Positions 1-7,733 of a stretch of 48,114 bases of DNA are shown here, one piece after another. Source of the DNA: an uncultured Gammaproteobacteria bacterium (lineage in GTDB: Bacteria; Pseudomonadota; Gammaproteobacteria; HyVt-429); assembly GCA_947259975.1 (NCBI GenBank), contig CAMYOD010000013.1, positions 1-48,114 on the forward strand. Reading direction: 5' to 3'. Below the pieces are notes generated by a model. The model did not search any database. It was not told where the DNA came from and saw only the letters and a program-made list of their open reading frames with translations. Both the position numbers and the translations under genes were made by a program. Numbering within the stretch: position 1 is the first letter of the stretch; each line of letters begins with the position of its first letter.

Positions 1-1126
1 CGATGGAAATTACGAGGCGCAGGTTGGCCTCGACCATTTCTTTCTTGGCACGTCGTGCTTTCGCTTCGCCGATCGACATCTGGCGATTGATTTCCTTGAT
101 CTCGGCGATCGACAGGCGCGTCGCTTCCTCGACCGCAATCAGCTTACGCTGCGCGCGCAGTACGTCGTCTTTGAGCTTCGCGAGAATCGACGAATGCTTC
201 CGCTTGGCGCGGATGTGCTTGTCGATCCAGTTCATGTCCGTTTCGCTCTTCGGGAAGCTCGACAGGAAGTCCTTGCGCGGCATGCCGGCGTCACGTACGC
301 AGATCTGCATGACGAGTCGTTCCTGGCTGCGGATGATCGACACGACGTCGCGCAGATTGACGACCAGAGCATCGAACAGTTTCGGCGCGAGCTTGAGCTC
401 CATGATCTGCTTGGCGCAATCGTCCTGCGCCTTGACCGTGCGCTTGTCCTTCTGGCCGTATTGATCGAGGTACTTCATCGAACGGTTGAAGTGACGCTTG
501 ATGACGCGTACGCGAGCCTTGACCTCGTCCGGGTCCGGCCCGGTATCGACGACTTCGTCGTCGTCATCGCTCTTCGGCGCGGGCGGCGCAATCTCGTCGG
601 GTTCGTTGGGGTCGATGAAACCGACGACAAAGTCCTGCATGCGTGTTTCACCGCCGATGACGCGCTCAGCGACTTCGACCAGCGCTTCCACGGTCGGCGG
701 GAAATGCACCATGTGGTACTTGACCTGGTTCAGGCCGTCTTCGATGCGTTTCGCAATCTCGATTTCGCCCTGGCGCGTCAGCAGTTCGACGGTGCCCATC
801 TCGCGCATGTACATGCGCACCGGGTCGGTGGTGCGGCCAAACTCGCTCTCCACGGCGGAGGCGAGCACCGCCTCGGCCTCCTCCGCGACCTCTTCGTCGG
901 GGGACTCGGTCTTCAGGAGCAGGCTGTCGGGATCGGGCGGATGATCAAAGACGTCGATCCCCATGTCATTGATCATGTTCACGACCGACTCAATCTGGTC
1001 GGTGTCGTGCATGTCCTCGGGGAGGTGGTCGTTGATTTCCCGATAGGTCAGAAAACCTTGCTCTTTGCCTCGCAGAATGAGTTTCTTGAGTTCGGAGCGC
1101 TTTGCGTCTTGGTCCAATTCAGTCAC
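1..1126 (-). CDS. rpoD: RNA polymerase sigma-70 factor RpoD, N-terminal part (cut by window edge)
   Basis: Primary sigma factor, which directs core RNA polymerase to housekeeping promoters. About 375 N-terminal residues are visible on the minus strand. The reading starts at GTG (1126-1124) with VTELDQDAKRSELKKLI and LTYREINDHLPED, the conserved region 1.1 signature. It then passes region 1.2 (TTDPVRMYMREMG) and an acidic stretch (SDDDDEVV) in the non-conserved region, and ends at EANLRLVISI, the start of region 2.1. Regions 2-4 lie beyond the left edge. A second GTG directly upstream (1129-1127) is an equally possible start, and there is no strong Shine-Dalgarno sequence. It follows dnaG by about 60 bp, the usual last position of the macromolecular synthesis operon. 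Identity is certain; only the start is open. Confidence 0.96.
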   Translation of the reverse strand, partial: MTELDQDAKRSELKKLILRGKEQGFLTYREINDHLPEDMHDTDQIESVVNMINDMGIDVFDHPPDPDSLLLKTESPDEEVAEEAEAVLASAVESEFGRTTDPVRMYMREMGTVELLTRQGEIEIAKRIEDGLNQVKYHMVHFPPTVEALVEVAERVIGGETRMQDFVVGFIDPNEPDEIAPPAPKSDDDDEVVDTGPDPDEVKARVRVIKRHFNRSMKYLDQYGQKDKRTVKAQDDCAKQIMELKLAPKLFDALVVNLRDVVSIIRSQERLVMQICVRDAGMPRKDFLSSFPKSETDMNWIDKHIRAKRKHSSILAKLKDDVLRAQRKLIAVEEATRLSIAEIKEINRQMSIGEAKARRAKKEMVEANLRLVISI

Positions 1127-1188
1127 CACAGAATAGAAGTGGGTAAAACCATCAATGATAGCCTGAAAACCCGCATTTTTGTAGCTTC

Positions 1189-2970
1189 TCAGGTTCTGGC
1201 CAGGCGGCCCTGGAGCTGCTGCTTGTCGCGGTAGAGCTGCAGGAGACGGCGTTTTTCCTCGTCCGTGAGGCCTTCGAGCTGATCCTTGGCCAACAAGGCA
1301 TCCGTGAGTTGATCGACGGCCATGGTTTCCAGGCGATACAGCGCGTCCTGAAACTCCGCCTCCGTGCCCTCAGCACCTACCATATGCTGCCAGATCGCCA
1401 GCTTTTCAAGCGCCGGGCCGTGCTCGGTGGGGCGGAAATGCTCAATTATCGTGGCCGTATTCAAGTCCGGCTTCTTATTGAGTAATTCTATTAGATTACA
1501 TAGCAGCTGTACCCCGGGAATGTCCAGGGCCGCGAACCCCTGCGGGTCACCGGCCAGGGCCGCGAGGCGCGGGTTTTGTACCAGCAGGGCCACGGCCTGG
1601 CGAACCAGTGAGTGGCGCAGGGGTTTGGGCGCGCCGCCACGCCGGGCGGGCGCCCGGCGGGCCCCGCTCTGTGCCGGTGCCGGCGCCAGGTTCGCGGCCA
1701 GCGTCGCGCCGTCGGTGCGGCTGATCTCGGCGAGCCGCTGTAGCATCATCTGCCGGAAGACGCCCGCCGGCAGCTTCGCCAACAGGGGTCGCGCCAGTTC
1801 CACCAAGCGGGCACGGCCATCGAGCCGACCCAGGTCGACTTTCTGACTCAGGGCCTCGAACAGGTAATCCGGCAGTGGTTGCGCCTGTTCGAGCCGTGCC
1901 CGAAAGGCTTCGTGACCCTCCTTGCGTACCAGGGAGTCCGGATCTTCGCCTTCGGGCAGGAACAGAAATGAGACCTGACGGCCCTCACGCAGGACCGGCA
2001 GCGCATTCTCCAGGGCGCGCCAGGCTGCCTCGCGCCCGGCCCGATCCCCGTCGAAACAGAACACCAACTCGGGCGCGAAGCGGAATACCCGCTCGAGGTG
2101 CTGATGGGTGGTTGCCGTACCGAGGGTCGCCACTGCAAAGCGAATGCCGAACTGGGCCAGGGCCACCACATCCATATAGCCCTCGACCACCACCACGCGC
2201 TGTGCCTGTTTGATGGCGTCGCGACCGTGATGCAGGCCGTAGAGTTCGCGGCCCTTTTGAAACAGCGCGGTTTCCGGTGAATTCAGATACTTCGGCTGGG
2301 TGTCGCCCAATCCGCGACCGCCGAAACCGACGATGCGGCCGCGGTAATCGTGAATCGGAAACATGATCCGGTGACGAAAGCGGTCGTAGAACGAGCCGTT
2401 ATCCTTTTGCACCACCAGGCCGGCCCGCATCAGGAGTTGGCGTGCCGCGTCATCGCGCCCCAGTGCGTCCAGTAAATCGCTCCAACTGTCGGGCGCATAA
2501 CCGAGGCCGAATTCCGCCGCGATCTCGCCGCTGAGTCCGCGCGCCTTCAGATAGTCGATCGCCTCGGCGGCCGCGGGGTGCTGACGCAGTTGTCGGCGGT
2601 AGTGCTGATCGGCCAGTGACAGGATCTCGCCCAGTGCCCGCGTGTCTTCGGCCGGTTCGCTGGGCGCCGCATCCTTGGGCAGCTCCAGGCCGACCTGTTG
2701 CGCCAGTTCCTCCACCGCCTCGCGGAAGCCCATATTTTCGTATTCCATGAGAAAACCCAGCGCTGTGCCATGGGCACCGCAGCCGAAGCAGTGATAGAAC
2801 TGTTTTTCGGCGCTGACCGTGAAGGAAGGGGTTTTCTCGTCGTGGAACGGGCAGCGCGCGCCATACTCGCGGCCCTTTTTTTTCAGTGGTACCCGGCGCT
2901 CGATGACGTCGACGATGTCGACGCGCTGCATGAGTTCGTCGATGAATTCCTGGGGTAGCCGGCCAGCCAT
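1189..2970 (-). CDS. dnaG: DNA primase DnaG
   Basis: Synthesises the RNA primers for lagging-strand replication, in partnership with DnaB helicase. The 593-residue protein has a normal length. The CHC2-type zinc finger is complete: C40, H43, C61 and C64 (CPFHDEKTPSF and YHCFGCGAHG). The TOPRIM catalytic core follows, with VVEGYMDVVAL around 261-271 and the acidic metal-binding FCFDGDRAG near 304-312. The C-terminal ~150 residues correspond to the helicase-binding domain. A proline/alanine/arginine-rich linker near residues 430-445 separates core and tail. The ATG at 2970 gives the conserved MAGRLPQEFIDEL beginning. It sits between yqeY and rpoD on the same strand, as in other gammaproteobacteria. 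Confidence 0.98.
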   Translation of the reverse strand: MAGRLPQEFIDELMQRVDIVDVIERRVPLKKKGREYGARCPFHDEKTPSFTVSAEKQFYHCFGCGAHGTALGFLMEYENMGFREAVEELAQQVGLELPKDAAPSEPAEDTRALGEILSLADQHYRRQLRQHPAAAEAIDYLKARGLSGEIAAEFGLGYAPDSWSDLLDALGRDDAARQLLMRAGLVVQKDNGSFYDRFRHRIMFPIHDYRGRIVGFGGRGLGDTQPKYLNSPETALFQKGRELYGLHHGRDAIKQAQRVVVVEGYMDVVALAQFGIRFAVATLGTATTHQHLERVFRFAPELVFCFDGDRAGREAAWRALENALPVLREGRQVSFLFLPEGEDPDSLVRKEGHEAFRARLEQAQPLPDYLFEALSQKVDLGRLDGRARLVELARPLLAKLPAGVFRQMMLQRLAEISRTDGATLAANLAPAPAQSGARRAPARRGGAPKPLRHSLVRQAVALLVQNPRLAALAGDPQGFAALDIPGVQLLCNLIELLNKKPDLNTATIIEHFRPTEHGPALEKLAIWQHMVGAEGTEAEFQDALYRLETMAVDQLTDALLAKDQLEGLTDEEKRRLLQLYRDKQQLQGRLART

Positions 2971-3065
2971 GGAGCTATTCTAGTCTAGTCCTGCACGGTG
3001 CGCGAAAGGCGGCGCGCAACGCGCGGGTAGACAGAGCTGCTGTCCGAGAGTGGTGGCGCCGGGGC

Positions 3066-3518
3066 CTAGCTCCCGGCGGCGAGGGTTTCCTTGACCCGGC
3101 GGCTGACCTGGCTCATGTCGGCGCGACCCTGCAGGGCGCTCTTGAGGCTCGCCATGACCTTGCCCATGTCCTTGACCGAGGTCGCACCGGTCTCACCAAT
3201 CGCCGTTGCGATCAGGTCCTGGATTTCCGCATCGCTGAGAGGTTCAGGGAGGTAGGCGGCGTATATCGCCAGATCGGATTGCTCCTTGTCGACCAGATCC
3301 TGGCGACCGCCCTTGGCGAACTGGTCCGCTGCATCGCGGCCCTGTTTGACGAGTTTCTCCACCACCGCGAGAACCTGGCTTTCGTCGAGGCTGGTGCGTT
3401 CGTCGACTTCGCGCCGCTGGATTGCCGCCCGCAGCATGCGTAAGGGGTCCAGGCGCGCGCGATCTTTGTCGCGCATGGCCTGCTTCAGATCAGCCTCGAT
3501 CCGCTGCTTGAGGTCCAT
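3066..3518 (-). CDS. yqeY: GatB/YqeY domain-containing protein
   Basis: Small protein (150 aa) made only of the GatB/YqeY domain, related to the tRNA-binding tail of the amidotransferase subunit GatB. Visible hallmarks are the start MDLKQRIEADLKQAMR, the LRMLRAAIQRREV segment, and the C-terminal QSDLAIYAAYLPEPLSD and KDMGKVMASLK motifs. The role of stand-alone YqeY is not well defined; binding to tRNA or aminoacyl-tRNA is inferred from the family. It lies 35 bp downstream of rpsU and about 95 bp upstream of dnaG, a common gammaproteobacterial arrangement, so it is probably co-transcribed in the macromolecular synthesis operon. Confidence 0.93.
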   Translation of the reverse strand: MDLKQRIEADLKQAMRDKDRARLDPLRMLRAAIQRREVDERTSLDESQVLAVVEKLVKQGRDAADQFAKGGRQDLVDKEQSDLAIYAAYLPEPLSDAEIQDLIATAIGETGATSVKDMGKVMASLKSALQGRADMSQVSRRVKETLAAGS

Positions 3519-3553
3519 GCCCGCTGCGTCCGCCGGGAGAGAGAGGGGGAGTG

Positions 3554-3769
3554 TTAGTACTTCCGCGTCAGTCGCGCGACTTGCCGCGCCACGCGCTTCA
3601 GTTCGCGTTTACGTGCCGCTGCCGCCTTGCGTTTGCGCACTGCGGTGGGCTTTTCGTAGTATTCGCGGCGGCGCATCTCAGAGAAGACGCCCGCTTTTTC
3701 ACAAGCGCGCCGAAAACGCCGTAGAATGATGTCGAACGGCTCGTTTTCCTTTACCCGTACCGATGGCAT
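3554..3769 (-). CDS. rpsU: 30S ribosomal protein bS21
   Basis: Small basic ribosomal protein (71 aa) of the 30S platform, which helps mRNA engagement during initiation. The sequence [19 protein letters not shown] followed by [25 protein letters not shown] is diagnostic of bS21. The ATG at 3769 has a good ribosome-binding site (GAGGTG, about 8 nt upstream). It is the first gene of the minus-strand block rpsU-yqeY-dnaG-rpoD, linking translation, replication and transcription. A candidate promoter and a leader hairpin lie immediately upstream. Confidence 0.98.
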   Translation of the reverse strand: MPSVRVKENEPFDIILRRFRRACEKAGVFSEMRRREYYEKPTAVRKRKAAAARKRELKRVARQVARLTRKY

Positions 3770-3798
3770 AAAACTGACACCTCAATGGTGAAAATGGT

Positions 3799-3828
3799 AA
3801 AAAATCGCCGCTGCCGAGCAGCGAGGCG
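3799..3828 (-). terminator. Leader hairpin with U-run ahead of rpsU (possible attenuator)
   Basis: On the minus strand CGCTGC pairs with GCAGCG around a 3-nt loop (3809-3823). An outer CGC/GCG extension with a 2-nt bulge spans 3806-3828. The stem is followed directly by six T residues (3804-3799). This has the shape of an intrinsic terminator, lying between the candidate rpsU promoter and the rpsU start. Because the predicted transcription start is near 3825, the hairpin would sit at the very 5' end. It may therefore stabilise the mRNA rather than terminate it. Confidence 0.4.
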
Positions 3829-3831
3829 CGG

Positions 3832-3860
3832 ATTCTATCGGCTTCGCCGCGGTTTGTACA
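3832..3860 (-). promoter_or_regulatory. Candidate sigma70 promoter of the rpsU-dnaG-rpoD operon
   Basis: Reading the minus strand, TGTACA (3860-3855) is followed after exactly 17 bp by TAGAAT (3837-3832). The -10 matches 5 of 6 consensus bases and the -35 matches 4 of 6. It lies about 60-90 bp upstream of the rpsU start, in the divergent tsaD-rpsU intergenic region, where the operon promoter is expected. No transcript data are available. Confidence 0.5.
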
Positions 3861-3906
3861 CCGCGGGCGGCCCCCTGGCCGCGCCGGCCCCCGGGGGCTG
3901 CGAACC

Positions 3907-4926
3907 ATGCTGATCCTGGGGATCGAGACCTCCTGTGACGATACCGGGGCCGCGCTGTATGACGCTCAGCGGGGCCTGCTGGCGCACCGCCTGCATTCAC
4001 AGGTCGAGCTGCACCGCGCCTATGGCGGGGTGGTGCCGGAACTCGCCGCGCGGGACCATGTGCATAAGCTCTTGCCGCTGGTGCAGGTGATCCTGGACGA
4101 GGCCGGCGCGACACCGGGCCAGGTGGACGGTGTGGCCTATACCGCGGGTCCGGGTCTGACCGGCGCGCTGCTGGTCGGTGCCTCGCTTGGCCGCGCCCTG
4201 GCCTGGGCCTGGCAGGTACCGGCGGCGGGCATCCATCATATGGAGGCGCACCTGCTGGCGCCGATGCTGGAGTCGCCGGCGCCGGCATTCCCGTTTCTCG
4301 CCTTGCTGGTTTCCGGCGGTCATACGCTGCTGGCGGACGTGGCCGGAGTCGGCCGTTACACGGTGCTGGGTGAGTCGCTCGATGACGCCGTCGGCGAGGC
4401 CTTCGACAAGACCGCCAAGATCCTCGGGCTAAGCTACCCCGGCGGGCCGGAAATCGCACGCGTGGCCCGGTCCGGTGTGCCCCGCCGCTTCCGCTTCCCG
4501 CGACCCATGACCGATCGTCCCGGCCTCGACTTCAGTTTCAGCGGCCTCAAGACGCATACGCTGAATACCGCGCGGGCGCATGATCTGGATGATGCGCAGA
4601 CGGTGGCGGATATCGCGCATGCGTTTCAGGAGGCGGCGGTGGACACCCTGACGATTAAATGTCGCCGCGCCCTCGAAGCCACCGGCCATACTCGCCTGGT
4701 GGTCGCCGGCGGTGTCGGTGCCAACACCCGCTTGCGCGAGCGGCTCGCCGAAATGAGTGCCGGCGTGGGTGCGGACCTGTTTTATCCGCGCCCGGAATTC
4801 TGTACCGATAACGGCGCCATGGTGGCCTACGCCGGCTGTGTGCGACTGCAGGCGGGGGAGCAGGTGGACACTGGATTCGATGTGTACCCACGTTGGCGGC
4901 TGAGTGATCTGCCGCCGGTGGCCTGA
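3907..4926 (+). CDS. tsaD: tRNA N6-threonylcarbamoyladenosine transferase subunit TsaD
   Basis: Catalytic subunit of the TsaBDE complex, which transfers the threonylcarbamoyl group to A37 of ANN-decoding tRNAs. The protein is 339 aa, the normal length. It starts [19 protein letters not shown], the Kae1/ASKHA nucleotide-binding motif. The metal-binding histidines lie in [11 protein letters not shown] (about H111 and H115). Further signatures are [22 protein letters not shown] and the C-terminal [16 protein letters not shown]. Divergent from rpsU, as in many proteobacteria. Its stop is 4 bp from the plsY stop (convergent). A 12-bp perfect palindrome (3887-3898) lies just before the start. Confidence 0.98.
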   Translation: MLILGIETSCDDTGAALYDAQRGLLAHRLHSQVELHRAYGGVVPELAARDHVHKLLPLVQVILDEAGATPGQVDGVAYTAGPGLTGALLVGASLGRALAWAWQVPAAGIHHMEAHLLAPMLESPAPAFPFLALLVSGGHTLLADVAGVGRYTVLGESLDDAVGEAFDKTAKILGLSYPGGPEIARVARSGVPRRFRFPRPMTDRPGLDFSFSGLKTHTLNTARAHDLDDAQTVADIAHAFQEAAVDTLTIKCRRALEATGHTRLVVAGGVGANTRLRERLAEMSAGVGADLFYPRPEFCTDNGAMVAYAGCVRLQAGEQVDTGFDVYPRWRLSDLPPVA

Positions 4927-4930
4927 ACCA

Positions 4931-5518
4931 CTACGGCTGACCGATTTTGGTTTCGCGGCCGCTGAGTAGATTCTGGATGTTGCTGCGATGGCGCCAGAAC
5001 AACAGTATCGCGATAAAGGTACCCAGGACCAGGTAGGCGGGTTGCGGATCGATCAGCCAGATACACCCGGGCGCCAGGGCCGACGCGGTGAGGGCGGCGA
5101 GCGACGAGTAGCGCAGAATTAATGCGACCGCCAGCCAGATGGCGATGGTGGCCAGCGCGACCCAGGGGTTGATGCCGAAGAACACGCCCAGTGCCGTGGC
5201 CACGCCCTTGCCGCCTTTGAACTCAAAATACACCGGATAGAGGTGGCCGAGGAACGCGGCCGCGCCGACCAGCGCGAGCACGGTCGGGTCGTCTGTAAAC
5301 CCGCGCGCCAGCAACACCGGCACCGTGCCCTTGAGGGTGTCACCCAGCAGGGTGATTGCGGCCCCGGTCTTACTGCCCAGCCGCAGCACATTGGTCGCTC
5401 CCGGATTGCGTGAACCGTTGCGTCGGGGGTCCGGCAAGCGCATCAGCCTGGACACCAGGATCGCCGACGAAATCGAGCCGATAAGGTAGGCGCCAATGGG
5501 AAGTAACAATAAACTCAT
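4931..5518 (-). CDS. plsY: Glycerol-3-phosphate 1-O-acyltransferase PlsY
   Basis: Inner-membrane enzyme that uses acyl-phosphate to acylate glycerol-3-phosphate, the first step of phospholipid synthesis. I chose the ATG at 5518, giving 195 aa that begin MSLLLLPIGAYLIGSISSAIL. A longer frame to 5614 exists but would overlap folB and adds a non-family N-terminus. Typical PlsY motifs are visible: GSISSAILVSRL, DPRRNGSRNPGATNVLR, GDTLKGTVPV and FKGGKGVATALG. Several hydrophobic segments fit a 5-TM protein. Its gene converges on tsaD and diverges from folB. Confidence 0.96.
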   Translation of the reverse strand: MSLLLLPIGAYLIGSISSAILVSRLMRLPDPRRNGSRNPGATNVLRLGSKTGAAITLLGDTLKGTVPVLLARGFTDDPTVLALVGAAAFLGHLYPVYFEFKGGKGVATALGVFFGINPWVALATIAIWLAVALILRYSSLAALTASALAPGCIWLIDPQPAYLVLGTFIAILLFWRHRSNIQNLLSGRETKIGQP

Positions 5519-5574
5519 AGTCGAATTGGACTGTCTTCTGCGCGGGCCGTCAAGACATCCCGGGCCGTATTCGC

Positions 5575-5580
5575 TATAGT
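5575..5580 (+). promoter_or_regulatory. Candidate -10 element for folB-folK
   Basis: TATAGT (5 of 6 to the sigma70 consensus) lies about 24 bp upstream of the folB start, in the plsY-folB divergent spacer. No convincing -35 is seen at 16-18 bp, so this is a weak call. Confidence 0.3.
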
Positions 5581-5603
5581 GCAGCGCAAAAATGAGGAAG
5601 TGA

Positions 5604-5960
5604 ATGGATATCATTTACTTGCATGGGTTAACCGTCGATTGCGTGATCGGAATCTGGGACTGGGAACGCCGGATCAAGCAGTCGATTACGATCGATCTCG
5701 ATATGGCGGCCGATATCAGTCGTGCCGCGGCCAGCGATCATATCGACGACACCTTGAACTATAAGGCCGTCGCCAAACGCGTCATCAGTTTCGTCGCCGA
5801 ATCCGAATTCCAGTTGGTGGAAACCCTGGCGGAAAAGATCGCCGGCATTTTGCGCGACGAGTTCCAGATTCCGTGGTGCCGGGTGCGGATCAACAAGAAG
5901 GGCGCGATACGCGGCGGGCGCGACGTCGGCGTGCTCATCGAGCGCGGAGAGAAGGCCTAA
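5604..5960 (+). CDS. folB: Dihydroneopterin aldolase FolB
   Basis: Folate pathway enzyme that converts dihydroneopterin to 6-hydroxymethyl-dihydropterin and glycolaldehyde. The 118-aa protein starts MDIIYLHGLTVDCVIGIWDWERR, the usual FolB opening. It contains DTLNYKAVAKRV and the FQLVETLAEKIA segment with the conserved glutamate, then the C-terminal basic INKKGAIRGGRDVGVLIER. The ATG at 5604 has GAGGAAG just upstream. Its stop abuts the folK GTG, so the two are probably translationally coupled and supply consecutive pathway steps. Confidence 0.96.
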   Translation: MDIIYLHGLTVDCVIGIWDWERRIKQSITIDLDMAADISRAAASDHIDDTLNYKAVAKRVISFVAESEFQLVETLAEKIAGILRDEFQIPWCRVRINKKGAIRGGRDVGVLIERGEKA

Positions 5961-6449
5961 GTGCCCCGCGTCTATGTCAGTGTCGGTAGCAACATCGACC
6001 GCGACAAGAATCTACGCTCCGCCATCGAAGCCCTGCGCGAACATTACGGCGTTCTCGTCCTGTCCAGTGTCTATGAAAGCGTCGCAGTCGGCTTTGCGGG
6101 CGACAATTTTTATAACCTGGTGGCGGTATTTGATACCGACGAATCCCTGGAGCAGGTCGCGGCCACGCTGGCCGACCTGGAGACCGCGCACGGTCGCCGG
6201 CGTGAAGGTGAACGCTTCAGTAACCGAACCCTGGATCTGGATATTTTGCTGTATGGTGACGAGATTCGTCACGACCACCAGTTCGACGTTCCGCGCGCCG
6301 AAATCACTCGCCACGCATTCGTCTTGTTACCGCTGTCTGAGGTGGCCGGTGCCGCGCGGCATCCGGAGACCGGGGCCCGCTACCGTGACCTGTGGGATGG
6401 GTTTAGCGACGACGAGCAAAAACTATGGGCGATCAAAATCGATCTGTAA
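5961..6449 (+). CDS. folK: 2-amino-4-hydroxy-6-hydroxymethyldihydropteridine diphosphokinase FolK
   Basis: Pyrophosphorylates 6-hydroxymethyl-dihydropterin using ATP, the step after FolB. The protein is 162 aa from a GTG start at 5961, immediately after the folB stop. Family motifs are VYVSVGSNIDRDKNLRSAIEAL at the N-terminus, FYNLVAVFDTD, and NRTLDLDILLYGD with the metal-binding aspartates. The C-terminus RAEITRHAFVLLPLSEVAG is also typical. The gene is convergent with the glutaredoxin-like gene that ends at 6463. Confidence 0.96.
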   Translation: MPRVYVSVGSNIDRDKNLRSAIEALREHYGVLVLSSVYESVAVGFAGDNFYNLVAVFDTDESLEQVAATLADLETAHGRRREGERFSNRTLDLDILLYGDEIRHDHQFDVPRAEITRHAFVLLPLSEVAGAARHPETGARYRDLWDGFSDDEQKLWAIKIDL

Positions 6450-6462
6450 GCGCGAATCGATG

Positions 6463-6948
6463 CTACTGCCCGACTTGTTCGAGTAGCCGCTCGAGACGCG
6501 GCGCACTGAATCCGTTCATACGCTGATCACCCACCAGAATCAACGGTACACCGCGGCCATTGAGTGAATTGAAGCGTCTTTTTGCATCGGCGCTTCGCTC
6601 GATGTCGTGTTCAACGAAATCCACGCCGCGTCGTTTCAGAAACGACTTGGCTTTCTTGCAGACCCCGCACCAGCGGGTAGTAAACAAGGTGACCGCATCG
6701 GCGGTGCCCGACTGCGGCGTGGCGGTGGGGGTGTAGGAACTCAGCGTCGTGGTAACGGGTTGCGACGGACGGCCGGCGGGCGGCGTCTGCGAATAGTGCG
6801 TGCGGCCCTGATCATCCACCCATTTGAAGGCGTCTTGCGCAACGACCGTCGTCGCCGGGCAACAGAGCAGCACGCCGAGCAACAGGCTGCTCCGTAGGTA
6901 CCCGTTGCGCGGGGAATTTTTTACAGGGTTATGGAACGTCCGCCACAT
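6463..6948 (-). CDS. Exported DUF4124-glutaredoxin fusion protein
   Basis: The 161-aa product has a hydrophobic N-terminal segment (SLLLGVLLCC, about 21-30) that looks like a signal peptide, cleaved near AQDA. A DUF4124 segment follows (FKWVDDQGRTHYSQTPPAGRP, 41-61). After a threonine/proline/serine linker comes a glutaredoxin-like fold: VTLFTTRWCGVCKKAKSFLKRRGV with C94 and C97, and a GVPLILVG cis-proline loop near 134-140. It is probably a cell-envelope thiol-disulfide protein; the substrate is unknown. The start overlaps the end of the upstream SDR gene by 28 bp, which suggests co-transcription. Confidence 0.85.
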   Translation of the reverse strand: MWRTFHNPVKNSPRNGYLRSSLLLGVLLCCPATTVVAQDAFKWVDDQGRTHYSQTPPAGRPSQPVTTTLSSYTPTATPQSGTADAVTLFTTRWCGVCKKAKSFLKRRGVDFVEHDIERSADAKRRFNSLNGRGVPLILVGDQRMNGFSAPRLERLLEQVGQ

Positions 6949-7673
6949 ACCGCGATGACCTGCCCGGTTACATAGTGTGCATCTCTAATTAAGAATAGCA
7001 CGGTTTTCGCGATGTCTTCGGGCTGCCCGGTGCGGCCTAACGGCGTGGTCTGAAGAATCTTTTCCTTGGCACTGTCCGTGATTTCATTTTCCGGCCACAG
7101 GATCGCGCCCGGCGCAATGGCGTTTACGCGCACTGCCGGCGCCAGTTCGCGGGCCAGGGACTTGGTCATCATGACCAGGCCGGCCTTCGCCATACTGTAA
7201 ATACTATGATCCTTGAGCGGGCGTTCGGCGTGAATATCCGCGATGCTGACGATATTGCCCTCAGTCTGTTGCAAATGCGGTGCCGCGGCCTGGGAAAGAA
7301 AAAACGGAATCTTCAGGTTTGTGCCGATCAGATTATCCCAGTCGGCCTCGTTGGCGGCGCCGATCGGCGTCGGAAAGAAGCTGGAGGCATTGTTGACCAG
7401 TCCGTCGAGGCGGCCGAATGCGGCCACCGCGGTGTTGATCACCTCACCAAGTATCTCGATTCCATCAAGCAGATCACCGCACACCAGGGCGACGGTGTCA
7501 GGTCTTGTATCGTTCAGCTCATCCTGTAGTGCCCGCGCATCACGGTCGGACGACCGGTAGTGAATCACGAGGCGCGCGCCCTGGGCGTGCAGGGTGCGAC
7601 AGACAACCGCGCCGATGCGCCTGGCACCCCCTGTGATGAGTATGACTTTGTCGTTGAGTGTAGATTCCGACAC
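6921..7673 (-). CDS. Pteridine reductase-like short-chain dehydrogenase
   Basis: NADPH-dependent SDR of the pteridine reductase type. The cofactor motif is TGGARRIG with the arginine typical of the pteridine reductase group. Next come LVNNASSFFPTPIG, the catalytic YSMAK, and a C-terminal YVTGQVIAVCGGRSI. I chose the GTG at 7673 (VSESTLNDKVILITGG), which gives a short N-terminus as in relatives. The frame also allows GTG at 7706 or TTG at 7721. The nearby folB and folK support a pterin/folate role, for example reduction of dihydromonapterin or dihydrofolate (FolM-like). That substrate assignment is inference. Confidence 0.85.
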   Translation of the reverse strand: MSESTLNDKVILITGGARRIGAVVCRTLHAQGARLVIHYRSSDRDARALQDELNDTRPDTVALVCGDLLDGIEILGEVINTAVAAFGRLDGLVNNASSFFPTPIGAANEADWDNLIGTNLKIPFFLSQAAAPHLQQTEGNIVSIADIHAERPLKDHSIYSMAKAGLVMMTKSLARELAPAVRVNAIAPGAILWPENEITDSAKEKILQTTPLGRTGQPEDIAKTVLFLIRDAHYVTGQVIAVCGGRSITL

Positions 7674-7733
7674 CTGTTTGTCCCGCGCACGCCGAAAAAA
7701 TGTCACAATACCGCGTTCCAATTCTGAACGCCA

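Noticed and set aside
194..1234. Open frame on the plus strand across rpoD
   Set aside because: It is antisense to the clear RpoD reading and has no family motif. GC-rich codon bias opens such frames.
2971..3065. Internal promoter or terminator between yqeY and dnaG
   Set aside because: A TAGAAT box lies only 7 bp before the dnaG ATG without a good -35. The CGCGC/GCGCG stem has no T-run.
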